From Cyanobacteria bacterium FACHB-471 (GTDB lineage Bacteria; Cyanobacteriota; Cyanobacteriia; Elainellales; Elainellaceae): a stretch of DNA of 64,000 nucleotides. Of this stretch, positions 16,946 to 24,738 are shown piece after piece; position 1 is the first letter of the stretch; each line of letters opens with the position of its first letter. The notes beneath the pieces are model-generated. The model worked only from the letters and a program-made list of their open reading frames with translations, was not told the origin of the DNA and made no database searches. A program made the position numbers and the translations under genes. The stretch spans positions 1 through 64,000 of the forward strand of contig JACJOC010000058.1 in the NCBI GenBank assembly GCA_014695345.1. Reading direction: 5' to 3'.

Positions 16946-18394
16946 CTACGCAGTCCGAGCGATCGCCCCTGCCAACTGCCCTAAAACATTAACAGCTTGC
17001 TCCACTTCGCGTGACCAGGGATAGCCGCAGTTCAACCGAATGCAGTTTTGATATTTCTGTGTGGTTGAGAAAATTGGACCGGGGACAATGCTGATATTTT
17101 GCTGCATTGCTTGCCGGTATAGCTCCAGAGCATCAACGGTTTCAGGTAACTCCACCCACAGCAAAAAGCCGCCTTGGGGTCGGGTAATCTTAGTCCCTTT
17201 TGGGAAGAACTGGCTGACTGCCTGACTCATTCGCTGTACCTGAATCGCATAAGCCTGACGCAGTTGCCGCAGATGGTGGTCATAACTGCCGCTTTGAAGG
17301 AATTCGGCGATCGCCAATTGCAGCAAAACTGGATTTGAGAGCGTGTTGGCATATTTCAGCCGCTCGACCTGGGGTTGAAATCGTCCCGCCGCTGTCCAGC
17401 CCAGACGATATCCAGGAGCTAACACCTTAGAAAAAGAAGAACACAGCAGCACCATTCCTTCTCGATCAAAGGCTTTGGCAGGCTTGGGGCGATTGGCATC
17501 AAAATAAAGATCCCCAAAAACATCATCCTCAATCAGCGGAATCTGTGCCTGAGCCAGCATTTCAACCAATTGCTGCTTGTTTTCCTCCGGCATACAGCTT
17601 CCCAATGGATTACTGAAGGTTGGGGTCAGGAGACAGGCTTTTACCGGATGAGTGCGAATGGCAGCGTCCAGCGCTTCCAGGCTAACGCCATCTCTAGGAT
17701 GGGTGGGAATTTCCAAGGCTTTCATTCCCAGGCTTTCTAAAATTTGTAGAAATCCGTAAAAAACAGGCGACTCCACCACGATCACGTCCCCTGGCTTTGC
17801 TACCGCTTTAAGGCAAAGATTGAGCGATTCCATACAGCCGCAAGTGGTGACAATTTCTTCAGCGGTAAGGCTACCTCCCCAAGTGAGCGATCGCCGCGCA
17901 ATCCGTCGTCGCACATGCTCGTTTCCGGGTGGCAGATCATAAACATTGCTGTTAACATCCGCATGACGAGCAATTTTTGCCAAAACGCGATTCAGCTTCA
18001 GCGTGGGTAACAAGGCAGGACTGTTTACCGATGCCCCCAACGGAAACATCTCTGGGTTTCGTGCCGCAGCCAAAATTTCAGAAACCAGTGAGCCAACTCC
18101 GACGGGTGTGGCGATCGCCTCTGGCGCAGAAATTGATGGCTCCGGCGGCAAATCCTGCTGTTGGGACCGCACATAATAGCCCGATTGGGGACGAGCTTCT
18201 ACTAAGCCCTCACTCTCCAGCAACCGATAGGCTTCTAGCACCGTCGTCACACTAACGCCAAGCTGAGAACGAAGCTGGCGCACCGAAGGAATGCGATCGC
18301 CCGTCTGTAAGGTGCCTTGCTGAATCAATCGAGCAACCTTAGCGGCAACCTGTTCATAAAGCGGACTCGACTTAAGCGATTTGCTCTCATTCAT
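16946..18394 (-). CDS. MocR-type regulator (GntR wHTH + aminotransferase domain)
   Basis: I take ATG 18394 (MNESKSLKSSPLYEQV). The frame is open 14 codons further, but that extension is not typical. The protein has 482 residues. The winged helix covers residues about 8-75 (VAAKVARLIQQGTLQTGDRI, VTTVLEAYRLLESEGLV). The PLP domain follows, with GCMESLNLCLKAV, VVVESPVFYGFLQ, LTPTFSNPLG and the lysine motif SSFSKVLAPGYRLGW. The last part, NCIRLNCGYPWSREVEQAV, is typical. The gene is divergent from two acetyltransferase genes about 190 bases away, which makes them candidate targets. The distant paralogue at 4173 shares the architecture. Confidence 0.92.
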   Translation of the reverse strand: MNESKSLKSSPLYEQVAAKVARLIQQGTLQTGDRIPSVRQLRSQLGVSVTTVLEAYRLLESEGLVEARPQSGYYVRSQQQDLPPEPSISAPEAIATPVGVGSLVSEILAAARNPEMFPLGASVNSPALLPTLKLNRVLAKIARHADVNSNVYDLPPGNEHVRRRIARRSLTWGGSLTAEEIVTTCGCMESLNLCLKAVAKPGDVIVVESPVFYGFLQILESLGMKALEIPTHPRDGVSLEALDAAIRTHPVKACLLTPTFSNPLGSCMPEENKQQLVEMLAQAQIPLIEDDVFGDLYFDANRPKPAKAFDREGMVLLCSSFSKVLAPGYRLGWTAAGRFQPQVERLKYANTLSNPVLLQLAIAEFLQSGSYDHHLRQLRQAYAIQVQRMSQAVSQFFPKGTKITRPQGGFLLWVELPETVDALELYRQAMQQNISIVPGPIFSTTQKYQNCIRLNCGYPWSREVEQAVNVLGQLAGAIARTA

Positions 18395-18585
18395 GCAGCC
18401 ATCTTGCCCGAAGTAGGAGCCAATAGACAGACACAATTTCCGTTACAACTAACAGTACAGTTAATCTCAGAATAAAACTGTTAGGGTACAAATCCGATTA
18501 ACTGCATCTGTTTGTGGCGTGAAGGCTAGCTTAAAATTTGGCCGAGTCTTGTCTCTACAAATTCTTCTCCATTCTGGGCTAGCTA

Positions 18586-19083
18586 ATGCCAACTATACAG
18601 ACTTACACATCCGAATATTGTGACCAGGTAATTGACTTAATTCGACGTGTTCAGCAAGATGAATTTGCAGCACCGATCAAAATTGAGAACCAGCCCGACC
18701 TGCTCAAAATTCCTCAGTTTTATCAAGTTAAAAAGGGAAACTTTTGGATTGCTACTGAACAAGAAAGAGTAGTAGGTACGATCGCCTTAATTGATATCGG
18801 TAATAGTCAAGCTGCGATCCGAAAGATGTTTGTTGGTCAAAACTATCGAGGCAAGCATATTGGGGTTGGTCAACAGCTTCTCAACACTTTATTAGATTGG
18901 GCTGAAATCCACTCTATCTCAGAACTTTATCTGGGCACGATTGAGGTCTTTAAAGCTGCCCATCGCTTTTACGAAAAGAATGGTTTTCTACAGATCAACC
19001 AAGCTGAATTGCCTTCTACATTTCCCGTCATGCAAGCAGATACTCGATTCTACAAGTACGTTCTTTCAACCCTAAACGGTTAG
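18586..19083 (+). CDS. GNAT family N-acetyltransferase
   Basis: The protein has 165 residues. The acetyl-CoA pyrophosphate loop is seen in RKMFVGQNYRGKHIGVGQQL (about residues 86-105, the R-x-x-G-x-G type motif A). LYLGTIEVFKAAHRFYEKNG is the usual motif B helix ahead of the last strand. The N-terminus IQTYTSEYCDQVIDLIRRVQ is the standard first strand and helix. The gene is 11 bases upstream of a second acetyltransferase on the same strand, so the two are probably one transcript. Both diverge from the MocR gene. The substrate is unknown. Confidence 0.87.
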   Translation: MPTIQTYTSEYCDQVIDLIRRVQQDEFAAPIKIENQPDLLKIPQFYQVKKGNFWIATEQERVVGTIALIDIGNSQAAIRKMFVGQNYRGKHIGVGQQLLNTLLDWAEIHSISELYLGTIEVFKAAHRFYEKNGFLQINQAELPSTFPVMQADTRFYKYVLSTLNG

Positions 19084-19094
19084 GAGATGTCCTT

Positions 19095-19598
19095 ATGCAG
19101 TCAACCAGTGGTATTCAAGTTGAAATTAAAGGATATACTCCCGGCACGATTGGTCGCATTACCGAACTTCATGCCATTTACTACAGCCAAAATTGGGGCT
19201 TAGACGTAAAGTTTGAAGCCGAAATCGCGACTCAGCTATCAGAATTTTTGCTTCGCTTTGAGCCATCTCACGATGGCATTTGGACAGCAAATTTGAATGA
19301 GGAGGTTGTGGGGGCGATCGCCATTGACGGCAGTAAAGCCAAATCTAAAGGTGCCCGATTAAGATGGTTTATTCTTTCACCCGAATATCAGGGCTATGGT
19401 ATTGGTCAACTGCTGTTAGAGAAGGCGATCGCTTTTTGTAAACAGGCTCAGCTCAATCAAATTTATCTTTGGACTTTCTCAGGATTAACTGCCGCTCGAC
19501 ACCTCTATGAAAAGTTTGGGTTCGTCGTTGACGAAGAATACACAGACAATGCTTGGGGCAACGCAGTAACTCACCAGAAATTTAACCTAAAGCTTTAG
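19095..19598 (+). CDS. GNAT family N-acetyltransferase
   Basis: This 167-residue protein is a second acetyltransferase. Motif A reads LRWFILSPEYQGYGIGQLLL (about residues 94-113), and motif B LTAARHLYEKFGFVVDEEYT. The N-terminal GYTPGTIGRITELHAIYYSQ resembles the acetyltransferase half of MarR-GNAT fusions, here without the MarR part. AGGAG sits in the short gap before the ATG. It follows the first acetyltransferase by 11 bases and probably shares its mRNA. It is not a close duplicate, because the two sequences differ outside the motifs. The substrate is unknown. Confidence 0.87.
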   Translation: MQSTSGIQVEIKGYTPGTIGRITELHAIYYSQNWGLDVKFEAEIATQLSEFLLRFEPSHDGIWTANLNEEVVGAIAIDGSKAKSKGARLRWFILSPEYQGYGIGQLLLEKAIAFCKQAQLNQIYLWTFSGLTAARHLYEKFGFVVDEEYTDNAWGNAVTHQKFNLKL

Positions 19599-19644
19599 GA
19601 TGAGGAGCATTTTTCACTCTTTAAACTCTCTTCAAACCGTCAAT

Positions 19645-20088
19645 CTAATCTAGCTCTGGCAAGAAATCAGGATTGATCGTTTGTTCAACTGTATAAGGAC
19701 AAACTTCTGGAAAAATTTGTTCTCCCAGCTGAGTTTCCCGAATTGCTAAAGCTAAGCCTAACTCATAAGCAGCAAAGAAAATTTCAGCCAGATAAGATTT
19801 CAAACTAGGACTATCTTTCAAAAGCAGCTTAATCTGAATCCTCTGTTCACGAATTGTTCCTAGCCAGCTATTGTTGCGTTTTTCAGATTGGAATTGCCAC
19901 TTCAACAGATGTCCCAATAGAATACCTAATCGATTTCTTAACTCTTGGCGCTCTTTTCTGCCCAAAGTTTCAATTTCTTCAATCAAGTTTGCTGCATCTA
20001 ATTGTTCCCATTGATGCGCTTTGAGCAAACCAATCTGCTCCTGCGTCCAGGCATAGAAATCTATTTCATACAGGTGAAGGGTATCCAT
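19645..20088 (-). CDS. DUF29 domain protein
   Basis: The ATG at 20088 (MDTLHLYEIDFYAWTQEQ) matches the usual N-terminus of this family. An upstream TTG at 20106 is less likely. The protein has 147 residues. DUF29 is an all-helical cyanobacterial family, recognised here by YEIDFYAWTQEQIGLLKAHQ, LIEEIETLGRKERQEL, LLGHLLKWQFQ and SWLGTIREQR, in the expected order and spacing. Many cyanobacterial genomes carry dozens of copies. The function is unknown. It ends 47 bases from the end of the convergent acetyltransferase gene. Confidence 0.9.
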   Translation of the reverse strand: MDTLHLYEIDFYAWTQEQIGLLKAHQWEQLDAANLIEEIETLGRKERQELRNRLGILLGHLLKWQFQSEKRNNSWLGTIREQRIQIKLLLKDSPSLKSYLAEIFFAAYELGLALAIRETQLGEQIFPEVCPYTVEQTINPDFLPELD

Positions 20089-20119
20089 CTGTTTTACCTT
20101 TGACAAAGCGAATGCTAAA

Positions 20120-20150
20120 CGCAGGAGCGTTTCCTAGAAACGCTCCTGCG
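20120..20150 (-). terminator. perfect 14-bp stem-loop with 3-base loop
   Basis: CGCAGGAGCGTTTC (20120-20133) pairs exactly with GAAACGCTCCTGCG (20137-20150) around CTA. On the minus strand the stem is followed by TTTAG. It lies eight bases after the secreted-protein gene that ends at 20158, and probably terminates it ahead of the DUF29 gene. Confidence 0.6.
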
Positions 20151-20157
20151 CAATGGG

Positions 20158-20478
20158 CTATAGTTCTGTGCCAACCGCAGGTCCGTTGTCCGAGTCGATA
20201 ATAATCAGCTCTTGCGGTAGTCCTAGCTCACCGGGTGGACGAATAATATTGGAACGATTTGAATCCTCGTCAAAGACAGTTTGGTTAATGTTGTTTTCTA
20301 GAGTGTTGAGGCGATCGCCATCATATTCAAATTCTTCAGGCTCTTGTTCGGGGAGTAAAAGCTGAGATGCATTACCTTGAGGAACACCAACTGACTCAGT
20401 TTCCAGAGTGTTAGCCCAGGCAGAAGTGGCTCCAACAACGCTTAGAAGTGTTACCGCAGTTAGAAGAATGAGTTTCAT
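20158..20478 (-). CDS. small secreted acidic protein
   Basis: The protein has 106 residues. The first 22 residues are a clear Sec signal peptide (MKLILLTAVTLLSVVGATSAWA), with cleavage after AWA. The mature part of about 84 residues is strongly acidic and poor in predicted structure (LPEQEPEEFEYDGDRLNTLE, IIIDSDNGPAVG). It has no cysteine and no known domain. It is presumably periplasmic or exported. The short stretch EFEYDGDRLNTLENNINQTV resembles small exported cyanobacterial proteins of unknown role. A strong stem-loop follows. Confidence 0.65.
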   Translation of the reverse strand: MKLILLTAVTLLSVVGATSAWANTLETESVGVPQGNASQLLLPEQEPEEFEYDGDRLNTLENNINQTVFDEDSNRSNIIRPPGELGLPQELIIIDSDNGPAVGTEL

Positions 20479-20636
20479 AGTTTGCCCTCTCGTCTTGTCT
20501 CAATAGCGAACTCGATCAAGCTACTTCAAAACCGAAAACGGGCGCTGCCCATTACACCAGCTACCTCAAGAGTAGCCCACAACCCCCAAAGGATTGCTAT
20601 ATGATCGAATTTTAGGCAGGAAAACCTGGAGGAATT

Positions 20637-21236
20637 CTGACAGCTTACACACGCCCTCTAGCTCGTCTCATCGAGCAGTTTCAGCGATTACCTGGTGTTG
20701 GTCCCAAAACAGCCCAGCGTCTCGCGCTGCACATCCTCAAGCGCCCTGAAGAAGAGGTCAAAGCGCTGGCTCAAGCCCTGATGGAAGCTAAGCAGCAAGT
20801 TGGCTTCTGTTCTGTATGCTTTCACCTATCTGCTGAACCTGTCTGCGAAATCTGTAGCGCTCCAAACCGCGATCACAACACTATTTGCGTGGTTGCCGAT
20901 TCCAGAGATGTGATTGCCTTAGAGCGAACCCGTGAATACAAGGGAAAATATCACGTCCTGGGCGGATTGATCTCACCTATAGACGGCATCGGTCCGGACC
21001 AACTTCACATCACACAGCTTGTGCGACGGGTCAGTCAGCAGAGCATTAAAGAAGTGATTTTGGCAATTAGCCCCAGCGTTGAAGGCGAAACAACCACCCT
21101 TTATGTTGGGCAGTTGCTTAAACCCTTTACGCGAGTCACCCGAATTGCATTCGGCTTGCCCATGGGCGGCGATTTGGAATATGCCGATGAAGTAACTCTG
21201 GCACGCGCTCTGGAAGGCAGACGAGATTTAGATTAG
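20637..21236 (+). CDS. recR: recombination protein RecR, apparent non-AUG start
   Basis: This 199-residue protein acts in RecFOR-dependent gap repair. It has the helix-hairpin-helix [18 protein letters not shown] (about residues 17-34), four Cys of the zinc finger (CSVC...CEIC, residues 58, 61, 70, 73) and a Toprim domain from [16 protein letters not shown] onward. Length and ends match the family. In-frame codons between the TAG at 20613 and the ATG at 20781 include no ATG, GTG or TTG. Starting at 20781 would delete the DNA-binding hairpin. Cyanobacterial RecR begins with M followed by a few residues and [10 protein letters not shown]. Here CTG (20637) or ATT (20634) precedes [17 protein letters not shown] lies at 20628-20632. 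CTG is the better choice by spacing. Confidence 0.92.
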   Translation: MTAYTRPLARLIEQFQRLPGVGPKTAQRLALHILKRPEEEVKALAQALMEAKQQVGFCSVCFHLSAEPVCEICSAPNRDHNTICVVADSRDVIALERTREYKGKYHVLGGLISPIDGIGPDQLHITQLVRRVSQQSIKEVILAISPSVEGETTTLYVGQLLKPFTRVTRIAFGLPMGGDLEYADEVTLARALEGRRDLD

Positions 21237-21247
21237 GAACTGTTGGA

Positions 21248-21802
21248 CTACTTCAGCTTTTGCTTAATAAACGTTAGAAGCTGACCCATTTGTTTCTTCA
21301 GCGTATCGATTTCACCCTGCATCTTGGCGATTTTTTGGTTGAGTGCCTCCACTTCGGCTGAGCTAACGCTGGTGGCAGTGCCAGCGGGTGCTCCGACACC
21401 AGCTACAGGTTGAGGGCGGCGAGGCAGGCGGGCCTTTGCCATCGCTGCCTTGATCGCCTCAATCAGCTGCTTTTGCTCAAACGGCTTCTCAATAAATTCA
21501 AAAAACTCAAAGGGTTCTGAAATCTTTTCGGTGACCTCTTCTCGCCGACCAGACATCATCACGAGAGGAATGCTTTGCAAATCAGTCTGCCCTTGAATTT
21601 GCTGGAAAACTTCCCAACCGCTCATGCGGGGCAGTAGGAAATCCAACATAATCAAATTGGGGCGTTCTTGCCGAATCGCATCAAGTCCTTCAATCCCATC
21701 TTTGGCTTCCAGGACTTGGAAGTTACCTTTGGGCAACATGTCCCTTACCATGTTGCGGATAACTCTGCTGTCATCAATGACTAGGATTTTGTGACTTGCC
21801 AC
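21248..21802 (-). CDS. CheY-like response regulator with C-terminal coiled coil
   Basis: The start GTG 21802 is set by an AAAGGAGT site about seven bases upstream. The protein has 184 residues. The receiver domain covers residues 1-120, with DD at 10-11, the phospho-accepting Asp54 (NLIMLDFLLPRMSG) and Lys106 (FIEKPF). A flexible Ala/Pro linker (about 121-145) leads to a coiled coil (VEALNQKIAKMQGEIDTLKK) at the end. There is no DNA-binding domain, so it probably acts through protein contacts or dimerisation. Its stop is 11 bases from the convergent recR stop. No kinase is adjacent. Confidence 0.88.
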   Translation of the reverse strand: MASHKILVIDDSRVIRNMVRDMLPKGNFQVLEAKDGIEGLDAIRQERPNLIMLDFLLPRMSGWEVFQQIQGQTDLQSIPLVMMSGRREEVTEKISEPFEFFEFIEKPFEQKQLIEAIKAAMAKARLPRRPQPVAGVGAPAGTATSVSSAEVEALNQKIAKMQGEIDTLKKQMGQLLTFIKQKLK

Positions 21803-22286
21803 AATGGACTCCTTTGGTGTGACTCGAAGGAACAAACGAAGGGTGTATTTTGTCGAACTACCTGCTCTGTAGGGACATGAAACTGACCCATAACAAAAGC
21901 TTGAGAACGCTCAGGAAAAATAGACTATTGCCTTGCATCATCTGCTATGCAACGTCTATTGTGTCATGGACTAGTGTAGCCTCTGATCTACGGAATAGCT
22001 TGCATTTTAGCCAGACATCGCTGTTTGCGGCAAAACAATTTTCTAACTATTCGCTAAGTTGAGGCGTTTAGTTGAATCTTCTGGCAAGTCTTTACTCTCC
22101 AGAATCAGGATTTAACTGCATCACCCCTACTTCATTTAGCTATCCCAAATCTTATCGTCCTCTACACAAAAAAGTCTTTGCGGATTTGACACTCCGCTAT
22201 AGCGCCAACAGAGCCGTTTTACCGGGAGGAGACGATAGAATCGGTAGCATATTGGCTCTGCCGGGTAGTGGTGGGATGGGGAGAAT

Positions 22287-23225
22287 ATGCCTTTAGACGT
22301 GGATCAAACCTCAAATCGAGTTGCGGAGGAGGACGTAGAAGTAGGAGTAAGGCGATCGCCCTCTCCTTTGCCAACTTGGCTGCGTCGTCCCATCGGTAAA
22401 GCCAGCGAAATCTCCACGGTGCAGCAAATTATTAAGCAGCGGCAAATTCACACAATCTGTGAAGAAGGGCGTTGTCCCAATCGAGGCGAATGCTATGCCC
22501 AAAAAACGGCCACCTTTTTACTGATGGGTCCGACCTGTACTCGTGCTTGCGGCTTTTGTCAGGTCGATAAGGGCCATGCTCCAATGCCGCTAGATCCAGA
22601 GGAACCCCAAAAAATCGCTGAGTCAGTCCGACTGTTGGGGCTGCGCTATGTGGTGCTGACTTCAGTAGCACGGGATGATCTGCCTGATCAAGGAGCGGGA
22701 TGGTTTGCCCAAACGATGGAAGCCGTCCGCCAAGTCAATTTTGGAACCCAGATTGAAGTGTTGACTCCCGATTTTTGGGGTGGCACAGAGGGAGATATTG
22801 CTCAGCGACAGCGCATTGCTACAGTTGTACAGGCTCAGCCTGCTTGCTACAACCACAATGTGGAAACGGTGCGCCGCCTTCAAGGTCCGGTGCGTCGAGG
22901 GGCAAAGTATGAGCGATCGCTTCAAGTGCTGCAAATCGTCAAAGAACTTGAGCCATCGATTCCCACGAAATCTGGACTGATGTTGGGGCATGGGGAAACG
23001 CAAGCTGAGTTAGTTGAAGCGATGCAGGACTTGAGAGCGGTGGGCTGCGATCGCCTCACTCTAGGACAATACATGCGCCCATCGCTAGCACATTTGCCAG
23101 TACAGAAATATTGGACACCAGAAGAATTTGAGGAATTGGGGGCGATTGCCCGTGATCTGGGATTTGCTCACGTTCGTTCTGGCCCACTCGTCCGTAGCTC
23201 ATACCACGCAGGAGAGAGCGAGTAG
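22287..23225 (+). CDS. lipA: lipoyl synthase
   Basis: This 312-residue radical SAM enzyme inserts two sulfurs into octanoyl-protein to make the lipoyl cofactor of pyruvate and glycine dehydrogenase complexes. The auxiliary cluster motif is complete ([12 protein letters not shown], Cys58, 63, 69). The radical SAM motif is CTRACGFC (Cys84, 88, 91). The C-terminal Ser ligand is expected in [29 protein letters not shown] and VLTPDFWG are further family motifs. A GGGAG lies before the ATG. Many cyanobacteria carry two lipA copies; only one is in this window. It is followed by a small membrane-protein gene. Confidence 0.97.
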   Translation: MPLDVDQTSNRVAEEDVEVGVRRSPSPLPTWLRRPIGKASEISTVQQIIKQRQIHTICEEGRCPNRGECYAQKTATFLLMGPTCTRACGFCQVDKGHAPMPLDPEEPQKIAESVRLLGLRYVVLTSVARDDLPDQGAGWFAQTMEAVRQVNFGTQIEVLTPDFWGGTEGDIAQRQRIATVVQAQPACYNHNVETVRRLQGPVRRGAKYERSLQVLQIVKELEPSIPTKSGLMLGHGETQAELVEAMQDLRAVGCDRLTLGQYMRPSLAHLPVQKYWTPEEFEELGAIARDLGFAHVRSGPLVRSSYHAGESE

Positions 23226-23375
23226 GACTTAGGTCGCAGGTGAAGCCAAATTAGCCATAACCGCAGAATTAATATTGAGTTCTGTCAATTGGGTGCTGTG
23301 CTTTGTCATCCGACAGTTAATAATTAATTTAGGTTTGAGTTCACATGTAAAGTTACTCATAAGGAATTGATTCCC

Positions 23376-23516
23376 ATGACTTCTAAACAAGCAAGACTGA
23401 AAGAAAACGTTGCTACTTCAGGGAACCCTCCCTACCCCTATCGCACGCTTTGGGCAATTATTCTGCTGGCGGGCAACTTCTTGGTTGCAGCCTTCTACTT
23501 TGGCATTCTTAAGTAA
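23376..23516 (+). CDS. 46-residue single-span membrane protein
   Basis: The frame starts at ATG 23376 with AAGGAA about ten bases upstream. The protein has a polar, basic N-terminus (MTSKQARLKENVATSGNPP), then YPYRTLWAIILLAGNFLVAA, a single membrane helix of about 20 residues, and a short end FYFGILK. Size and design are like the small subunits of thylakoid complexes. I cannot match it to a named subunit with confidence. It lies 150 bases downstream of lipA on the same strand with its own ribosome binding site. Confidence 0.7.
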   Translation: MTSKQARLKENVATSGNPPYPYRTLWAIILLAGNFLVAAFYFGILK

Positions 23517-23740
23517 TTTCTACGCAAGCAGCTTGCTCTAGCCAAGCTGACAAATACAAAATCTTTGGCTGTGAGTTGAGGGCTGTGGATTCAATCCAAG
23601 GTCTTCAACTTACAGCCATTGTCTTTGTTGATGGTAGCTGTCTATTCTAAGACCTGCTGCAAAGTTTGAGTTCAGGCAGAATATCGTCGCTGACGGCCGC
23701 TATTCTCAGTTTGGCTGTTGTCGGTTATGGACTAAAGTAA

Positions 23741-24607
23741 TCAAATTGTGCCTCGGAACAGCCCTTGGGGGCGAATCAGCAAAACCAGAATCATGATGAA
23801 TAAGGCAACTCCCAGCTTGTATTCTGTGGGGAGCCAGTAGGTGCCAACTTCCTGGGCAATGCCAATGACGAAGGCTCCGGCGATCGCTCCATAAGGATTG
23901 CCGATTCCACCTAAAATCACCGAGGCAAACATCGGCAGGATTAAGAACCAGCCCATATTTGGGCGCACTGCCGTAATCAGCCCGTACATACCACCCCCCA
24001 AGGCGGTTAGTCCCGCAGCAATTACCCATGTCCAGATGACGACCTGATCAACATTGATGCCGGAGACACGCGCCAAGTCAATATTATCTGCGACTGCCCG
24101 CATTGCCTTACCAATCTTGGTGTTTTGCAGCAGGTAATGAAGTCCTAAAATTGCCAGGATAGCAAGTGCCACAACCACAATTCGGTAGTAGGCAATCTTG
24201 ATGCCAAAGATATCAAGCGCAGTGGCGACGGGCAGGTTATAAGCCTGGTTGTCTCCTCCCCAAAATAGGATGATGCCGTTGCGGATAAATAAAGCTAAAC
24301 CGATCGAAATAATGATCAGCGTGGTGGAGGTAGCCCGGCGATCGCGCATGGGCGACCACAGTAGCTTTTCGCTAACAAGGGCTGCTCCTACTGTTGCTAC
24401 CGCTCCGACAATCATCGAGAGCCAAATATTAGCTCCATTAGCGTTGATCAATAGGGTCAGGTAAGCTCCGAGCGTCATTAAATCGCCATGAGCAAAGTTT
24501 GCGAGTCGCAAAATTCCGTAGGTTAACGTCAACCCGACTGCGGCCAGAGCAATAATGCTGCCAGTCGCAATCCCGTTTACCAACAGTTGAATGAGTTGTT
24601 GATCCAT
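23741..24607 (-). CDS. branched-chain/neutral amino acid ABC transporter permease (LivH type)
   Basis: This 288-residue integral membrane protein has about eight membrane segments. The N-terminus LLVNGIATGSIIALAAVGLT and YGILRLANFAHGDLMTLGAY are the LivH hallmarks. GKAMRAVADNIDLARVSGIN is the cytoplasmic loop that contacts the ATPase, and the end LLIRPQGLFRG is typical. In cyanobacteria this family includes NatD of the N-I neutral amino acid transporter, whose subunit genes are usually scattered. The binding protein, second permease and ATPases are absent here, in line with that. NatD is the likely identity but not proven by the sequence. Confidence 0.9.
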   Translation of the reverse strand: MDQQLIQLLVNGIATGSIIALAAVGLTLTYGILRLANFAHGDLMTLGAYLTLLINANGANIWLSMIVGAVATVGAALVSEKLLWSPMRDRRATSTTLIIISIGLALFIRNGIILFWGGDNQAYNLPVATALDIFGIKIAYYRIVVVALAILAILGLHYLLQNTKIGKAMRAVADNIDLARVSGINVDQVVIWTWVIAAGLTALGGGMYGLITAVRPNMGWFLILPMFASVILGGIGNPYGAIAGAFVIGIAQEVGTYWLPTEYKLGVALFIMILVLLIRPQGLFRGTI

Positions 24608-24738
24608 ACCTACCTTATGTGACCCCTGAGCAACAGTTTATTTGATCTGCCATTCCTGGAAACAATTGTCTAAGAACAATTCCAGTTCGAAAGTTCAAAC
24701 TGCACCAAATTTCAGATTGTATACCCAAAAGCAAAGAA

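Noticed and set aside
22072-22296. 74-residue plus-strand frame upstream of lipA
   Set aside because: It overlaps the lipA start, has unlikely composition and shows no motif. The lipA reading is far stronger.
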